Assembly: GCA_036365515.1 (NCBI GenBank)
Contig: CM070877.1
Span: 88,055,022-88,119,021, forward strand
DNA: 64,000 nt
Direction of reading: 5' to 3'
Source of the DNA: Torymus aiolomorphi
Taxonomy: Eukaryota; Arthropoda; Insecta; Hymenoptera; Torymidae
How positions within the stretch are numbered: position 1 is the stretch's first letter; every line of letters begins with the position of its first letter. A program made the translations under genes and the position numbers. Shown here piece after piece: positions 10,367 through 22,800 of this stretch. The notes below the pieces were generated by a model. That model was not told where the DNA came from and ran no database searches. It was given only the letters and a program-made list of their open reading frames with translations.

Positions 10367-12326
10367 TTATTGTAATTCGAATTCCTCGTGTTTTTTAGTA
10401 CTAATTTTTCTTTGGATTGGCCTAGAGATTGTTGGTTTGCTGACTATTATTTCTTTTAGCTCGCTGTTGCTTTTATTTTTTTCTCTTGTCTCATCGAGTT
10501 TGTTCAATACTACTAGTAGATGTGTGATGGAGGTGAACGTTGCCCCAAAAAGGTGTTTGGAACATCCATATCGTTTTTGTAATGTGTAACCTCGTATTCC
10601 TGTATCTACTAACATTTTTATTAACTGTAGTAGGATTAGAGTCATTATAATTCCAGAACTATATGTTCCATATTCTTTGTATTTCTCTAGTAGTTTTTTC
10701 CAAGTATTTTCAGCAATGTTAGTTAATCTTCTTTCTGTGAGAAGATTACTCATGATGTCATCTTTTGCAGAATTTTCGCTTCGTGTAAATTTTGTTATTG
10801 TGTTTATTATAGATTTTTTTCCATCGGGTAAAGTAGTCTTTCCTGGAAATGTTCCAAGTCTTGTTGTGTATATATCCCACTAGTTGCTAGTGAGGTTAAT
10901 GTTTCTGGAGTCCAATTTCTGATTATTTTTGGTTTAAAGATGGTTATGTTTTTTTCAATCTTTCTAGGTGTGGGTGTTAGACTTATCCAGTTATCATCTA
11001 CTTTATAGTACGGTGGAATTATCGTATCACAGTCGATTTGAGTTCCTGTTCTTATTAAAATATGAGGTTTTGGTGTAAGAAACCAAGTAGTATTTCTAGC
11101 TGTAACAGGAAGTTCTTCGTAACATTCTTTTGTATGTTTGATTTTTACATTGATAGGGGTGCATTTTATTATATGTATTGCTTCCTCTGCGAGTCGTGCA
11201 AGGTATCCTGGCTTTTGCATTACATTGTATGCAAATTCATCTGGGGAATGGGAGGCTAAGGATAAGAAATTTAGAATTTCCTTTCTTTCTAATTCACATA
11301 TTTTTGTTAAAATATTTAAATATAAGCTTTTAAATTGCGCCCGAAAATGTTTTTCTACATGACAAATTTCGCATTTGTATACGCAAAAATATCTATATTA
11401 ATTAAATCTCGCTGATGACTCACATCGTTATCGAATAGAACATTTACATTGGTTTTTTCGTAAATAAATAATTTAGGGTGTTCCGTTTTTGTTATAATTC
11501 TGTCGCAAAACTTAATACTTTCTACAGCATTTAAAGAAAAAGATATATCGTAAGTATTTATTGTATACATTATTTCCTGGTTTGGTGATAATGTTTTTGT
11601 TACAGTGCCCTTAAATAGAACATCGTATTTGTTATCAAAACAGTTTTCGTTTGGAAAATGCGACCAAAATGTGTAACCGGCTTGAACGTCTATGCAATGC
11701 TCGTCTGAGAATTTGCATGTCGTTCCTGAATTTAAATGTAATTTATTATTATTTAAATTTACCTTTGCGTATTCTTCCGTAAGTGTAATTTTTATGAGCC
11801 CTTGAACAAGAACATTATCCCAACTTCCATAATCATCCGCGTAGGTGCCTTCCGAACAAGATTTCCCTTCGATTTTTCCTGCGAGGTCTATTCCTACTGT
11901 TTTGCTTTCGTTTATTTTAATATTTGCTATTGTGTGAAAGTTGTCATATTTAAATATTCCTGTATTGTGTAGAAATTTACATTGTTCAGCACTAATGTCG
12001 TATAAATATTCCTGTAGGCCGTTTTCAACTGGACCTAAGTGGCTGAACATTCCGCAGTGATATATTGTTCGTCTTATTTCTATTTTGCATTGCATTACGT
12101 GATTTGTTTTGAATTCCGCTAATTGTAGTAATTGTATGGTCGTATTTGTTATTACTAAATCTTCCTCGTGAAAATTACAGTCTCCGTTGTCTACGAGAGA
12201 GTACGTTGTTACTGTTGGGTACTGACCCACTACTGAGTTCTACTGAAAACCGCAATCGAATCCAATTATTGCTTGATTTGGTTGCAGTAAATTATATATT
12301 AAAAAAATTTTTAGTAACTCCATCAT
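10367..12326 (-). pseudogene. env: Gypsy env glycoprotein, probably chuvirus-like (broken)
   Basis: The frame begins at an ATG (12324-12326) just after a splice acceptor (CTGTTATAG), fitting a spliced env message. A hydrophobic leader precedes a cysteine-rich ectodomain (for example IYHCGMFSH, CKFLHNTGIF, CSEGTYAD). A predicted membrane helix near the C-terminus (around 10640-10660) precedes a tail. The cysteine pattern and order recall the glycoproteins of chuviruses found in insect LTR elements. I see no furin-type site of the classical errantivirus env. Lesions are TAG at 12240-12242, one frameshift near 11355 and one near 10810. It is therefore an env fossil. The family name is from recognition by eye and needs a profile search. 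Confidence 0.65.
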
Positions 12327-12359
12327 GTCCTATAACAGAAAATTATGTTATTATTTTTA

Positions 12360-13415
12360 TTATTTTACAAGACTTAATTTGTTCGAATGAACTGTTTTTG
12401 CTTTTCCGTTGTAGTTTATAGTAATATTGTTATTTGCATTTATTTTTATTATGTCAAACGGACCTTGATAATGATTTTGTTCAAGTTTTCCCGGTTTTGG
12501 TTCTTTTAAGAGCCATACTTTGTCTTCTTTTTTAAATTGTATCGGGTGTATAAGTTTGCCATAGTGAGTTTTTGATTTTTGTTTTGAAATTATTAAGTTA
12601 TTTCTAGCTAACTCAGTAGTTGTAGTAATGTTTTTTATTAATTTTTCTAAATACCCGTTATAGGTCGGTAATAATTTCGATCTTTAAATTGGTTCACTAG
12701 ATGGAACTCTTGCAGGATAAGCAATAACAAGTTCGTATGGTGTAAACTTATGACTACTGTGTACGCTTGTATTATAATGAAGTTGTGCAAATTCTATTAA
12801 TTCGTCCCATTCGTATTTTTTTGTTGAAAATTTTTTTAGATATTCGCATAGTGGGTGGTGTGCCCTTTCTAAGGATCCATTTGATTGTGGCAAAAATGCT
12901 GTTGTTTCAATTTTTTTGAATTTGAATCTTTTAGCTATTTGTTTAATAAGATTACTTGTGAAATTTGCTCCTCTATCGGTTAGTACTATTTTTGGTGAGC
13001 CAAATATACATATAAAATTTTTTTTAAAAGCGTTTGATACTGATTCCGGCGTTTGATCTTTTAAGCACGATAAAATTATAAATTTAGATAATTGATCTTG
13101 TATAGATAAGATATATTTATTACTGTTTTTAGTAGTGTTAAATGGTCCTACAATATCCATAACAATTTTATCAAAAGTTTTTGCTGGTGTGTCTGTGATA
13201 ATTATTGGTTGCTTAGTTTTTTTTCGTTTTAATTTATTTTTTTGGCAGATTTCGCATTTGTTTACTCTGTTTTGAATATCTGATTTCAAATTTTCCCAAA
13301 AATATTTCTCTTTGATACGATTGTAAGTTCTGTTTATGCCTGAATGTCCCCCTATTGTAGAGGAGTGATAAGTATCAAAAATTCTATTTCTATCGTTTAT
13401 ATTTACGTAATCTAT
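12360..13415 (-). pseudogene. Gypsy integrase (C-terminal pol, one stop)
   Basis: The zinc-binding region (CEICQKNK) is followed by the DDE core: MDIVGP, LTDRGANF and the acidic residue in SNGSLERAH. A C-terminal domain (KVWLLKEPKPG, GPFDI) runs to a stop at 12360-12362. An in-frame TAA at 12684-12686 interrupts it. Integrase inserts the cDNA into the chromosome. It ends 34 bases before the env ATG. It also lacks a clean join to the upstream pol, so the N-terminal border is approximate. Confidence 0.85.
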
Positions 13416-13420
13416 ATTAT

Positions 13421-13837
13421 TCAGACATATATTATTACTTTAATTTTTGTGTTTTGAAAATTGTCCTTCAATACTTCTTCTATTTCTTCCCAACTTATGT
13501 TTAAAATTTCAATATTCCTCGATATGCTAAAAATGAATATCATCTGTGTGTTCAAAATTTCTTTTAATTTTTGTATTAATTTTATTAAGTTTTCTTTAAC
13601 TATTCTCGATGTTGCTGGTGTATCAAGACATAAAATAAATATTTTCTTATTTTCAATATTAATTATGTCTATTTCGCCCTTTTTTAAGTTTGTATTTATT
13701 TTTAAGTTTTTATTTTTGATTAATAAGTTAGTATTCTCGTCTAATGTTTGGTGTTCATGTGATATAAGATGCACAATGTTGTCGTTTCTAAATTGTATTG
13801 CGTTTTTTGAATATATTATGTTTTGTTGCATTTGCAT
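13421..13837 (-). pseudogene. Gypsy pol linker between RNase H and integrase
   Basis: This 138-residue open stretch lies where the RNase H to integrase connection belongs. It is lysine- and asparagine-rich, with no catalytic motif that I recognise. It is probably part of pol and not a separate gene; the frames around it are shifted. Confidence 0.6.
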
Positions 13838-13926
13838 CGTTGTGCCGTTGTTGTTTTTGCTATTTTTATCTTTTTTTTCTGGTTCTTGTGTACCAGCTGT
13901 AGTTTTTCTTGATCTCTCCCTTTTTG

Positions 13927-15400
13927 TTAAGTTTTTGACTGAACTTTATTCGTTTCGCTTGTTTTATCAGTTTCGTTTGGTGATCCTATGTTGGTATTTA
14001 ATTCGTTTCTTTTTTGTGCTCTTGTAATTACGAAAACTTCTATGGGATTTCGGGACAATGCGTCTGCGTTAGCATTTTGTTTCCCTGGTTTATACACGAT
14101 ATCAAAATCATAATCAGATAGTTTTAATCTCCATTTTTGTGCTCTAGCGTTGTTGTCAGCTGTTTTTAACCACAATAAAGGTTTGTGATCTGTAACGATT
14201 GTAAATTTGGTTCCGTATATGTAATTTTTAATGTTTTTACTGCAAACATTATAGCTAATGCCTCTTTTTCATATGTGTGATATTTAATTTCAGCTTTATG
14301 TAAGCTTCGTGATGCATAGGCAATTGCTGGGTCTTTACTTATTATTCCTTGTGATAAGATTGCACCTAAAGCAAAATTTGAAGCATCTGATGTGATAATA
14401 AATGGTTCGTCGAAACTTGGGTATGCCAGAACTGGTGCTGTACATAGTAAATATTTAATTTCATCAAAGGCTATTTGTTGGTCTTTTTCCCAATGAAATT
14501 TTACGTCTTTTTCTAGTAATATATTTAAAGGTTTTGTTATTTTTGCATAGTTTTTTATATGTCTTCTGTAGCAATTCGAAAGTTCTAAAAATTCTCTAAT
14601 ATTTCTAATGTTTTTAGGTATTGGAAATTTATTTACTGCTTCTACCTTTTTTGGATCCGGTTTTATGACATGTTCGCTTATAATATGTCCTAAATAACAT
14701 ACTTCTCTTTTTAGAAATTCGCATTTTTCCGGTTCTAATTTTAAATTAGCTTCCCTTAATTGTTGTGCAACTATATTGAACCTTTCATTTGTTTCGTCTA
14801 TAGTCTCTCCAAAAATTATTATATCATCGATAAAAACAAAGCATATTCTACTGATTAAATCGCCTAAAACTGTATTCAGCATTCTTTGAAATGTACGCGG
14901 CGAATTTTTTAATCCGAACGGTAATACGTGAAATTCAAAACGTCCTAATGGATGTATACTAAAAGCTGTTTTGTGTGTGTCTTTTGATTTCATGGGAATT
15001 TGATGAAATCCTGATTTTAAATCTATGACATGATAAAACTTTGTTTTCCCCAATTGATAAAAAATTTCTGTAATATTTATAAGTAAGTAAGGATCCGAGA
15101 TTGTTTTCTCATTTAATTTTCGATAATCTATAACTAAACGCCATCGTTTTTGTCCGTTTACTAGCTGTTTTTTTTCTACAATCCATGCTGGAGCGTTGAA
15201 AACACTTTTTGAATTCCTTACCAGATTATTTTTTATTAATTTTTTAGTTTCTTCTACAGCCACTTCCTTTAGCTTATGTGGTAAAGGAAATTGTTTTACG
15301 TATACAGGTTTATCATCTGTTAAGTTTATTTCATGTTGTTCTACGTTACATGATCCTAAACTGTCGCCCTCTAACCAGAATATGTCTATTTTTTATTACT
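13927..15400 (-). pseudogene. Gypsy reverse transcriptase and RNase H (frameshifted)
   Basis: RT motifs are clear: RWRLVIDYRKLNEKT, IDLKSGFHQIPM, LPFGLKNSPRTFQRMLN and the FIDD form of the active site. The RNase H part starts at SDASNFALGAIL and includes YASRSLHKAE and EKEALAIMFAV. The frame changes near 14210 and resumes with ARAQKWRLKLSDYDF and NANADALSRNP. A further frameshift near 15380 separates it from the upstream pol. It makes the DNA copy of the element's RNA. FIDD instead of YxDD is normal for Ty3/Gypsy. Confidence 0.9.
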
Positions 15401-16030
15401 AAATCTTTAATAATTATTTTATTGTTTTCAGGTAAGTTTTCGTAACGGATTTTTTTGAGTAACTCTTCCTCGCGGTTCGATTTTTTATTTGAATCATTTT
15501 TTTCTATAAAATTTATTGATCCTAAGTTTAAAATTTCATTTTCATTTATTTGTAAATCATCCGTTATTTGAAAACCGTCAGGCAAATAATCTATTTCATA
15601 AGAGATAAAGTTATATTCTCTCTCGTTTCCATACATTTTTTTATATTCTTCTAAATCAGATTCAATATTCGTATTTATTATTGTCAAAATTGTTTGTAGT
15701 CTGTCGGTTTGATTTCCTCAAAATCCATTGTTTCATCTTTATTTTCAAGAGCTATATTAATATTACTTATTAAAGATTTGATATTATTTTTGTTATTCTG
15801 CAAAATTGTTTCGTAATGTACGTCTGCTTTGTCCTTGGGTAATATTTCGTCGAGCATTTTTCTCTGTAGTTCTGTTTCCTCTTTGTTAAGTTCGGGAATT
15901 TGATTTAAGATTTGTATTATATCTTCATAAAATGTTATTTCTGAAGTTATTTCTATCTCTTTTTTGTTAATTAATTCAGGTTCTTAGGATACAGAGCACG
16001 TCGCTTCTTCAGATTTCCCCGAATTTTTGT
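15346..16030 (-). pseudogene. Gypsy pol, protease-to-RT spacer
   Basis: The frame continues from the protease on the far side of the 16035-41416 insertion. When that insertion is removed at its TTAA site the codons run on in phase, with one in-frame TAA near 15986. The stretch is acidic and lysine-rich without enzymatic motifs. A frameshift near 15688 and another near 15390 precede RT. Confidence 0.75.
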
Positions 16031-16342
16031 TTAAGGTGGCTCATGCGATTTCTTATAAAAAAGCAGATACATCTTAAACTTAACAAATATGTTCTTTAAA
16101 CATTAAACTTTCGATCTGTACTAAGAAAATTGTAGGTCAATGACCAAATTATCGAAAAAACTGAGTTTATAAATAGGTACGTTTAACACATAACCTTATG
16201 GGAATGAACAGTTTATTGCTTCGTAGTAACTTGTAAAAAAGCAGTTTTTAATGTACAATATATGAAATTAAAGATTTTTTTGTGAAGAATCTGATGATAT
16301 CATCAGAATTATAGGTTAACGACCAAACAAAAAAGATATTAA

Positions 16343-16915
16343 AGTAGTGTATATACTACTATAGAGAGACGACGGTGAGTCATCGCCCCCGCCCGGGCCA
16401 CTGTTATCTGTGTTTTGATAAACATGGTAATTAATGTATGTTTAATTGCTTTTTAATGGTATGTTTATATAAACAAACATAAACAAACAATCAAAATAAG
16501 CAATTAACAAGCAATTAAACAATCATTAATTACACGTGTTATTTATGTTTTTAATAAACATGGTTGTTAATGTGTGTTTAATTGATTGTTTATGTAAATA
16601 AACATAAACAAGCAATCAAAAACCGGTATACCGGTATAGCGTAATGCGTTTGAGACTGTAGCCGTATGCTACAGTCGGCTTCGATTGGACTTGTGCAAGA
16701 GAGGTATATGTATATATCCGATAACATTGGCCCGTACGTGAATCGGTGACTCACCACCACTCCATACGAATATAGCGCGTTCTTTTCGAAGAGTGTACGA
16801 CCATGCTATACAGTGGCCGACAACTGACCGAGCTCGGCCTTGTCGCAGCAACCGAAAGCCTGCAAAAGCTTACCTTGCGGAGAGATTGGTGACGTCACGA
16901 TTTTTATCGAGTATA
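16343..16915. repeat. Polinton left terminal inverted repeat
   Basis: It pairs with the right end in inverted orientation. The outer 90 bases are nearly perfect (CGACGGTGAGTCA, GGGCCACTGTTATC). Inner parts are diverged but align through CACTCCATAC and GTGACGTCAC. An AT-rich middle with repeated CAATTAA and TGTTTA motifs differs in length between the ends. Confidence 0.85.
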
Positions 16916-16955
16916 GTTGCGATAATTGTGCATGTATGAGATCCCCCCATCGCGA

Positions 16956-17090
16956 GCGTGTGTGTTTGTGTGTGTATGTGTGTGTGTGTGTGTATGTGTG
17001 TGTGTGTGTGTATGTGTGTGTGTGTGTATGTGTGTGTGTATGTGTGTGTGTATGTGTGTGTGTGTGTGAGTGTGTGTGTGTGTGTGTAAG
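16956..17090. repeat. TG dinucleotide microsatellite
   Basis: An imperfect TG tract with interspersed TATG lies just inside the left inverted repeat. The apparent ORF through it encodes only Cys-Val repeats and is not a gene. Confidence 0.9.
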
Positions 17091-17177
17091 AAGATATCGA
17101 ATAGTATGTTTTTACGTGATATTATATTGTGGTCCTGAAAAGGACCGTTTTGATAAAAAATTAACAGTTAACGATTA

Positions 17178-17438
17178 TTAAAATCGTTTGTACGCTTGTT
17201 TCTCTGGAAACGAGAAGGTGTTCTTGGAGAAGCTATTCTGCGATGACGATTTTGATGATGATGATGATGACGACGATGATGGCTGTATAAGCGGCTGCTT
17301 CTCTTTATCGCCGGTGTAATTTTTCGTAGCGTTCTTGCTTTGCGGTGGCCCCATACTTCTTGCTTGTTTGGCGTTCAATATGAAAATGGTACCTCTCGTT
17401 TCGCTCATCGCATTATAAATGAATATACTTTGCATCAT
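17178..17438 (-). CDS. Small ORF at the Polinton left end, unknown
   Basis: This is an 86-residue open frame that I do not recognise. It has a serine run (residues 54-62) encoded by a GAT-rich tract, then an Asn/Ser/Lys-rich tail. It lies last in the minus-strand gene row, between the terminal repeat and the gene at 17623. It could be the C-terminal end of a decayed gene. Confidence 0.3.
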   Translation of the reverse strand: MMQSIFIYNAMSETRGTIFILNAKQARSMGPPQSKNATKNYTGDKEKQPLIQPSSSSSSSSSKSSSQNSFSKNTFSFPEKQAYKRF

Positions 17439-17622
17439 GTGGTGTAAAGACCATGCGTAGGAACTGGTAGCGCCAAAATGGAGTATGCAGAGTATATCTA
17501 TGATATATGAATTTTATAAGAAAGGTTTGGTGGATAGGATAGAAGGTAAAAAATAAAAAGATTGTTGGTTTCTAATTAAAGATTGAATACATATTGTTTA
17601 AGCCTTCGAATAATATTACAAA

Positions 17623-18600
17623 TTAATTTGCGAACATATAATCGTACATATCATGAGCCAAGTTAGATAAGCCAAATGCATAAAATTCCATAAGAAAAAT
17701 GTCGTACAGATCTTTATTCATATTACCGAATTCCATGTGCAACTTTGCTCTATTATTAATTTCATTTTTACGCAATGCACAATATTGTTTGAACGCAGCA
17801 GTGTCTGTCAAAATATTTTTCGCTTTTTCAGTGCTTTCTCTCTTTAACTCAACTTTTAAAAACTCTATTACGTTATCGATACCACGATTTATAAATCCGG
17901 CACTTTCTTCTAAACGTTTTAGCCACTCATCGACACATTCGCGCACTTCTCGTAGGCCGTTCAAAGTTGCCTGCTGCATGACGATCCCGGGTGGACTTTC
18001 GTATTTTCTTTTCTTCTGTGGTGTCTCGAACTGTGAACAACTGTCAGGAAACTGCGTCTCCTCGTCTATTGGTTGCCCTTCGGGAAAGTCTCCTCTGACG
18101 AGCTTCGGTGTCGGTACACTAGGTCTCTCGTCGATAAGGATGGACCTCACTCCGTACGCCGTTGTAAAATTGATGTCGTGGTTTGGAAGAAATATTTTTG
18201 AAGGTTTACCGAAGTCTTTGTAGAAGGTGAATGAATCTAGCACATACCCGATCATCGCGTCCATTTGGTCGCTGATCAGTTCTCAACTGTTTTTTTCAAG
18301 AGTTACGTACTTTGCAGGAGACCCTGTACTACAGAGTTTCACCACAGCTCTATAAAATCCTGCGTGGTGTTCCAATCCAACAACGACTCTTTTGGAATTT
18401 GACTTATTGATAGCGTAGGTTGTAGACAAGAAGAGATTTGGCAGATCCATGTTTTTATTAACTCGCGATGTTACTGCTACTGCTGCTGCTGGTGGAGGTA
18501 GTGGTGGTGCAGCTGATGGAGGAGGTAGCGGTGGTGGAGTTACTGCAACTGATGCTGCTGATGGTGCAGGAGGTACTGGTGATGCTTCGTTTTTGTCCAT
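17623..18600 (-). pseudogene. Polinton-associated gene of unknown function (one stop)
   Basis: An N-terminal Pro/Ala-rich segment of about 45 residues leads into a compact domain (MDLPNLFLSTTY, VVVGLEHHAGFY). After an in-frame TGA (18283-18285) the same frame runs on for 219 codons. The second half has a predicted helical C-terminus and a basic patch (KKRKYE). Without the stop the protein would be about 325 residues. It sits downstream of the protease, separated only by the BEL/Pao insertion and a tandem repeat. I cannot name it. There is no P-loop, so it is not the packaging ATPase. Confidence 0.55.
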
Positions 18601-18838
18601 TTTGAAGCAAGAGTATACTTAGAGATTGAACGGACACTGGAATATCCACGCAGGAGCGTACTCTCAAATGGAATGGATACTCGTGACTGAAGGCAAGCAT
18701 GTCGGGCTCCAGCTTTTACATGTACGCCCCCACCATGCTCTGTTTTCCCATTAGCCGATGAGTCTGTTACGTCCCATTTCCCTCATCCAATCAGTGAACG
18801 GAGTGATGACGTCGTAATATAAAGAATTCAACAAGATG

Positions 18839-19270
18839 TGTTACGGAGTGTCTATTTTATGCGAGTGTGTGAATATCTGCGAGCGGCAGCACTGCGCTGT
18901 CCGTAAATACGCTTCTGCGCGGCATGTGTCTGTATGTATGCATGTGTGTGCGTGTGTGTGTGGTCGCTCTCTCCCGATCGCGGCCCGACGGGAAGTCCAG
19001 AGGTAACTTGACTACCGAACCGGGCGGATGGGCGAAGCTGCTCTCTCGACTGAGTAGCGCGTTCCGTAGCACGCAAGCCGTACTACCGCGAACTCGTAAG
19101 TGTAAAGCGATGTGCTCAGCTAGGTGCTGTGAATAAACCGAGTGAATAACAAAACGAAGCATTTCATCTTCCGCTATCCTGAACCATCCTACTGCACTGT
19201 CCGCCGAAGTTTCAGCGGCTTATTATCGATCCTCAAACCACATGAAAAGACACGCGGTCAATCCGCAACA
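18839..19270 (+). repeat. BEL/Pao-1 5' LTR
   Basis: Full-length 432-bp partner of 25580-26011, with TG...CA ends. It includes GTGTGTGCGTGTGTG and a GTGAATAAACCGAGTGAATAA stretch holding a poly(A) signal. Confidence 0.95.
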
Positions 19271-19273
19271 AAA

Positions 19274-19291
19274 TGGCGATCCTGCCAGGAT
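19274..19291 (+). other. BEL/Pao-1 primer-binding site
   Basis: TGGCGATCCTGCCAGGAT follows the LTR after three bases. Its complement ends in CCA, as the 3' end of a tRNA does. The tRNA was not identified. Confidence 0.6.
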
Positions 19292-19842
19292 AGCAGTGCA
19301 CGGAAGGTCAAAATCATCGTAGATGACCTACGAAAACACGCAGTACTCGGTAAGCAAGCACTTTGCCCTCAACGGCAGCGCTCTGCGGCGCTCGCTCTTC
19401 CTGGAAATGCGGTGGCAGGCAGGCAGCGGCGCGCTTCTGCTGATCCGCGCTACAACCAAAACACGTTTTTCTTAGACTGTCGTACATCGACTAGTGCAAT
19501 TCGCATTAGAAAAAGGCACGCGCTCTGCACCAAGAGGCGTGCGCATTCACAACCGTACTAACAAAGGAATAAGCCAGCTCACACTCAGCACAAGAGAACT
19601 GTGGCGCAGTCATCTCGACGACATCGTCAGTGCTGTGTTCTACCACATACACATACGAGTGCTCACGCTGCGCAGAAACAGGAGTTTTCTCAAACTCATT
19701 CGCGACCGAGCGCGCACAGACAAGAAGCAAACCGCCGCGCCGGTAGCCATCAGAGAGTCACCGCGAACTCGCTCACGTGCAGTCGCACTCTCCAAGCACA
19801 TAGTATAACAACCGTACCATATTACTCGCACGTTCACGCAAA

Positions 19843-22800
19843 ATGGCAGAAGCAGCACAAGCCAAGCTGAATGAGCTATACATCCACCAAGAGGATGCAT
19901 TCGCAGCATTGCGATGAGCTATCGCCTATGCTCGCGCGCTCGAAGAGCAACATCGAATACCTCCCCTCTTGGCATCACGGGAGGAGCGTCTGAAGGAATG
20001 CTGGTCGGAAGTTACGGGCAATCACAAGGACATTCACTCTCTCGCAAAACTAGTGGATCAATCCCAACGCAGCTATTTTAAAGCCAACAAACTAGAAGAA
20101 ATGGAGGTCGAATTTATCAGCGCAATGGACCAACTGTCAATATGGAAGTATGCAGTCGCAGAAGCTCAACGCCAAGCAGCAACTTCTGCTGCAATGACGG
20201 CGGCAGTTACAGTCCCAGTGTCGGTGACAGCAGCGTCCCACATCAAACTACCTAGACTAAGTATTCCTCAATTTTCAGGTAAAGTTACCGAATGGGTACC
20301 GTTTCGAGATTCGTTTACCGCGCTTGTAAAATCAAACAGGTCGTTAAGCGATGTTGAAAAATTACACTATTTAAAAGGCTGTGCTCAAGGTGAAGCGAGC
20401 GAAATTATTTGTAATGTTCAGCTTGCTAACGGTAATTTCGACACAGCGTGGACCTTGTTACAAACTCGTTATGAAAATAAGCGCGTCGTAGTTAATGCGC
20501 ATTTAGCTGAAATTTTAAAACTCGAAACGATCAAACGAGAATCCGCGGCGAGTCTTTTAAATATGCGAAACATCGTTAAAAGAAATCTTGCCGCATTGAA
20601 AAATTTCCAGTGTCCCACCGAGCATTATGGAGCGATTTTAATTCATGTATTAACTGAAAAACTTGATCAACAAACTCAGCGGGACTGGGAACTCAGTATA
20701 GCGTCAATGACTGATATTCCTCAATTTGATGATTTTGATACATTCTTATTAGAAAGAATTCGCGTATTAGATTCTATCAGTCCAGCTGAGATGTTGAAAA
20801 AGTCGTCGCAACCATTTAATCAAACGAAGTCAAACGTTCAGTCACAACCAAAATCAAGTGACAGCAAATTCAAACCTTTAGCTATAAAATCGTATATCGT
20901 TACGCAACCTAGCGGCTCTTGCCCGATATGTAATCAAGAACACAAAATTTATCAATGTGCGAAGTTTAAAGAAATATTAGTGACTGAACGTTTCGATTAC
21001 GTGCGCTCGCTTCATTTATGCTCAAACTGCCTCAGTAAAGGCCATAAGCACAGTGTATGCCCGAGCACTGGAACATGTCGACAAAGCACCCAGAAACACC
21101 ACACTCTGTTACACAGAGACCCGTTGCAGGAAAGAAATCCTACAAATAATGCCGCGCACCAGCCTGCGTCAGCAGGCCAAACGTCCGTTCAAACACATCT
21201 ATCTACTCAAAGCTCCCCACAATCCACCAAAATATTGCTAGCTACTGCGAGAGTATGGATTTCATCTAATAACAATCATAAAGTTCAAATTCGTGCCTTA
21301 CTCGACCAAGGGTCAACTTGGTCATTCGTCTCTAGTAGGTCAGCAATGACTTTAGGAGATCGGCGTATCCAAACGGCAGCCTCGATGATCGGCTTAGGCG
21401 GAGTACCTGCAGGTACGTCGTCGACTGCCATCACCGTTAACCTCTTCGATCAAAATCAACAAGCAGTTTGTCAGACTCAAGCGTTAGTTCTTCCCAAAAT
21501 CACGTCATACACGACTGATAATTCTGTGCCAATTACAAACTTTGCTCATCTAAAGAATTTATCGCTTGCAGATGATTTATCTAACAATACAGAGATTGAT
21601 CTACTAATAGGTGCGGACCTATATGGTTGCATTCTTCTCGATGAAATTCGTAAAGGTAGATCAAATGAGCCTGTCGCACAGCACACGGTATTCGGGTGGG
21701 TCATTTTTGGGCCATGTTTATCTGCTTGGCAAGCCACTTCTTCCATGATCCCTGTTCATCATTGTATGCCGGCTTCCAAGTTGGATACGGTGTTAAATAA
21801 ATTCTGGGAAATTGAAAGTATTCCGTCGAAGACGATTATGTCTCCGGAAGAGCAATGTTGTGAGTCACATTTTTCCGACACTCATTCGCGCGACGCGGAT
21901 GGAAGATATATGGTGTGCATTCCATTTGACCCAGATATTCCTCGTCAGTTAGGACAATCGCGATCCATCGCAGAAAACGTCTTAAAGAGAGTGGAAACGC
22001 GTTTAGCTCGTCATCCAGAGCAGCAGTTGCTTTATCTCGAGTTCATGGAGGAATATCAGACCTTGAATCACATGAGTCCAGTAAATCCATTACCTTCAAA
22101 CCACACTCCCATAGTGTATATACCACATCACCCAATCATCCGGGAGCAGAGTCAAACTACTAAGCTCAGAGTTGTATTTAACGCTTCATCGAAAACTTCA
22201 ACCGGCGTCTCCCTAAATGATTGCATGCTTACAGGCCCCAAACTTCAATGTGATCTTTTTGTAATATTGTCTCAATGGCGCTCATACCCTCTCGTCTTTG
22301 TAGCTGACATCGTTAAAATGTACAGGCAGATTGTAGTTGACCCTCGCGATCGAGACTATCAGTGCATTCTTTGGCGCCCTTCAATTGATTGTAAACCTAT
22401 CGATTATCAATTAAACACGGTAACGTACGGTACGAGATCTGCCCCATATTTAGCACTTCGCGTAATAAAACAATTGATCGCCGATGAAGGCGTGACTTTT
22501 CCGCTAGTATCCACTGTTCTGAATCACTATCAGTGCATTCTTTGGCGCCCTTCAATTGATTGTAAACCTATCGATTATCAATTAAACACGGTAACGTACG
22601 GTACGAGATCTGCCCCATATTTAGCACTTCGCGTAATAAAACAATTGATCGCCGATGAAGGCGTGACTTTTCCGCTAGTATCCACTGTTCTGAATCACGA
22701 CACTTTTGTCGACGATCTATTGTTTGGAGCGTACGATACAAAAGCTGCGCTAAAAGTGCACAATGAAGTCATCGCACTTTTGGGCAAAGCTCAGCTGCAA

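Noticed and set aside
11062..11362. + strand ORFs opposite env
   Set aside because: Shadows of env without splice or promoter signals.
13461..14027. 188-codon hydrophobic + strand ORF
   Set aside because: It is the complement of the AT-rich pol region; Phe/Ile/Leu richness comes from the antisense of Lys/Asn codons.
18852..19162. ORFs repeated in both BEL/Pao LTRs
   Set aside because: They lie wholly inside the LTRs and have no supporting motif.
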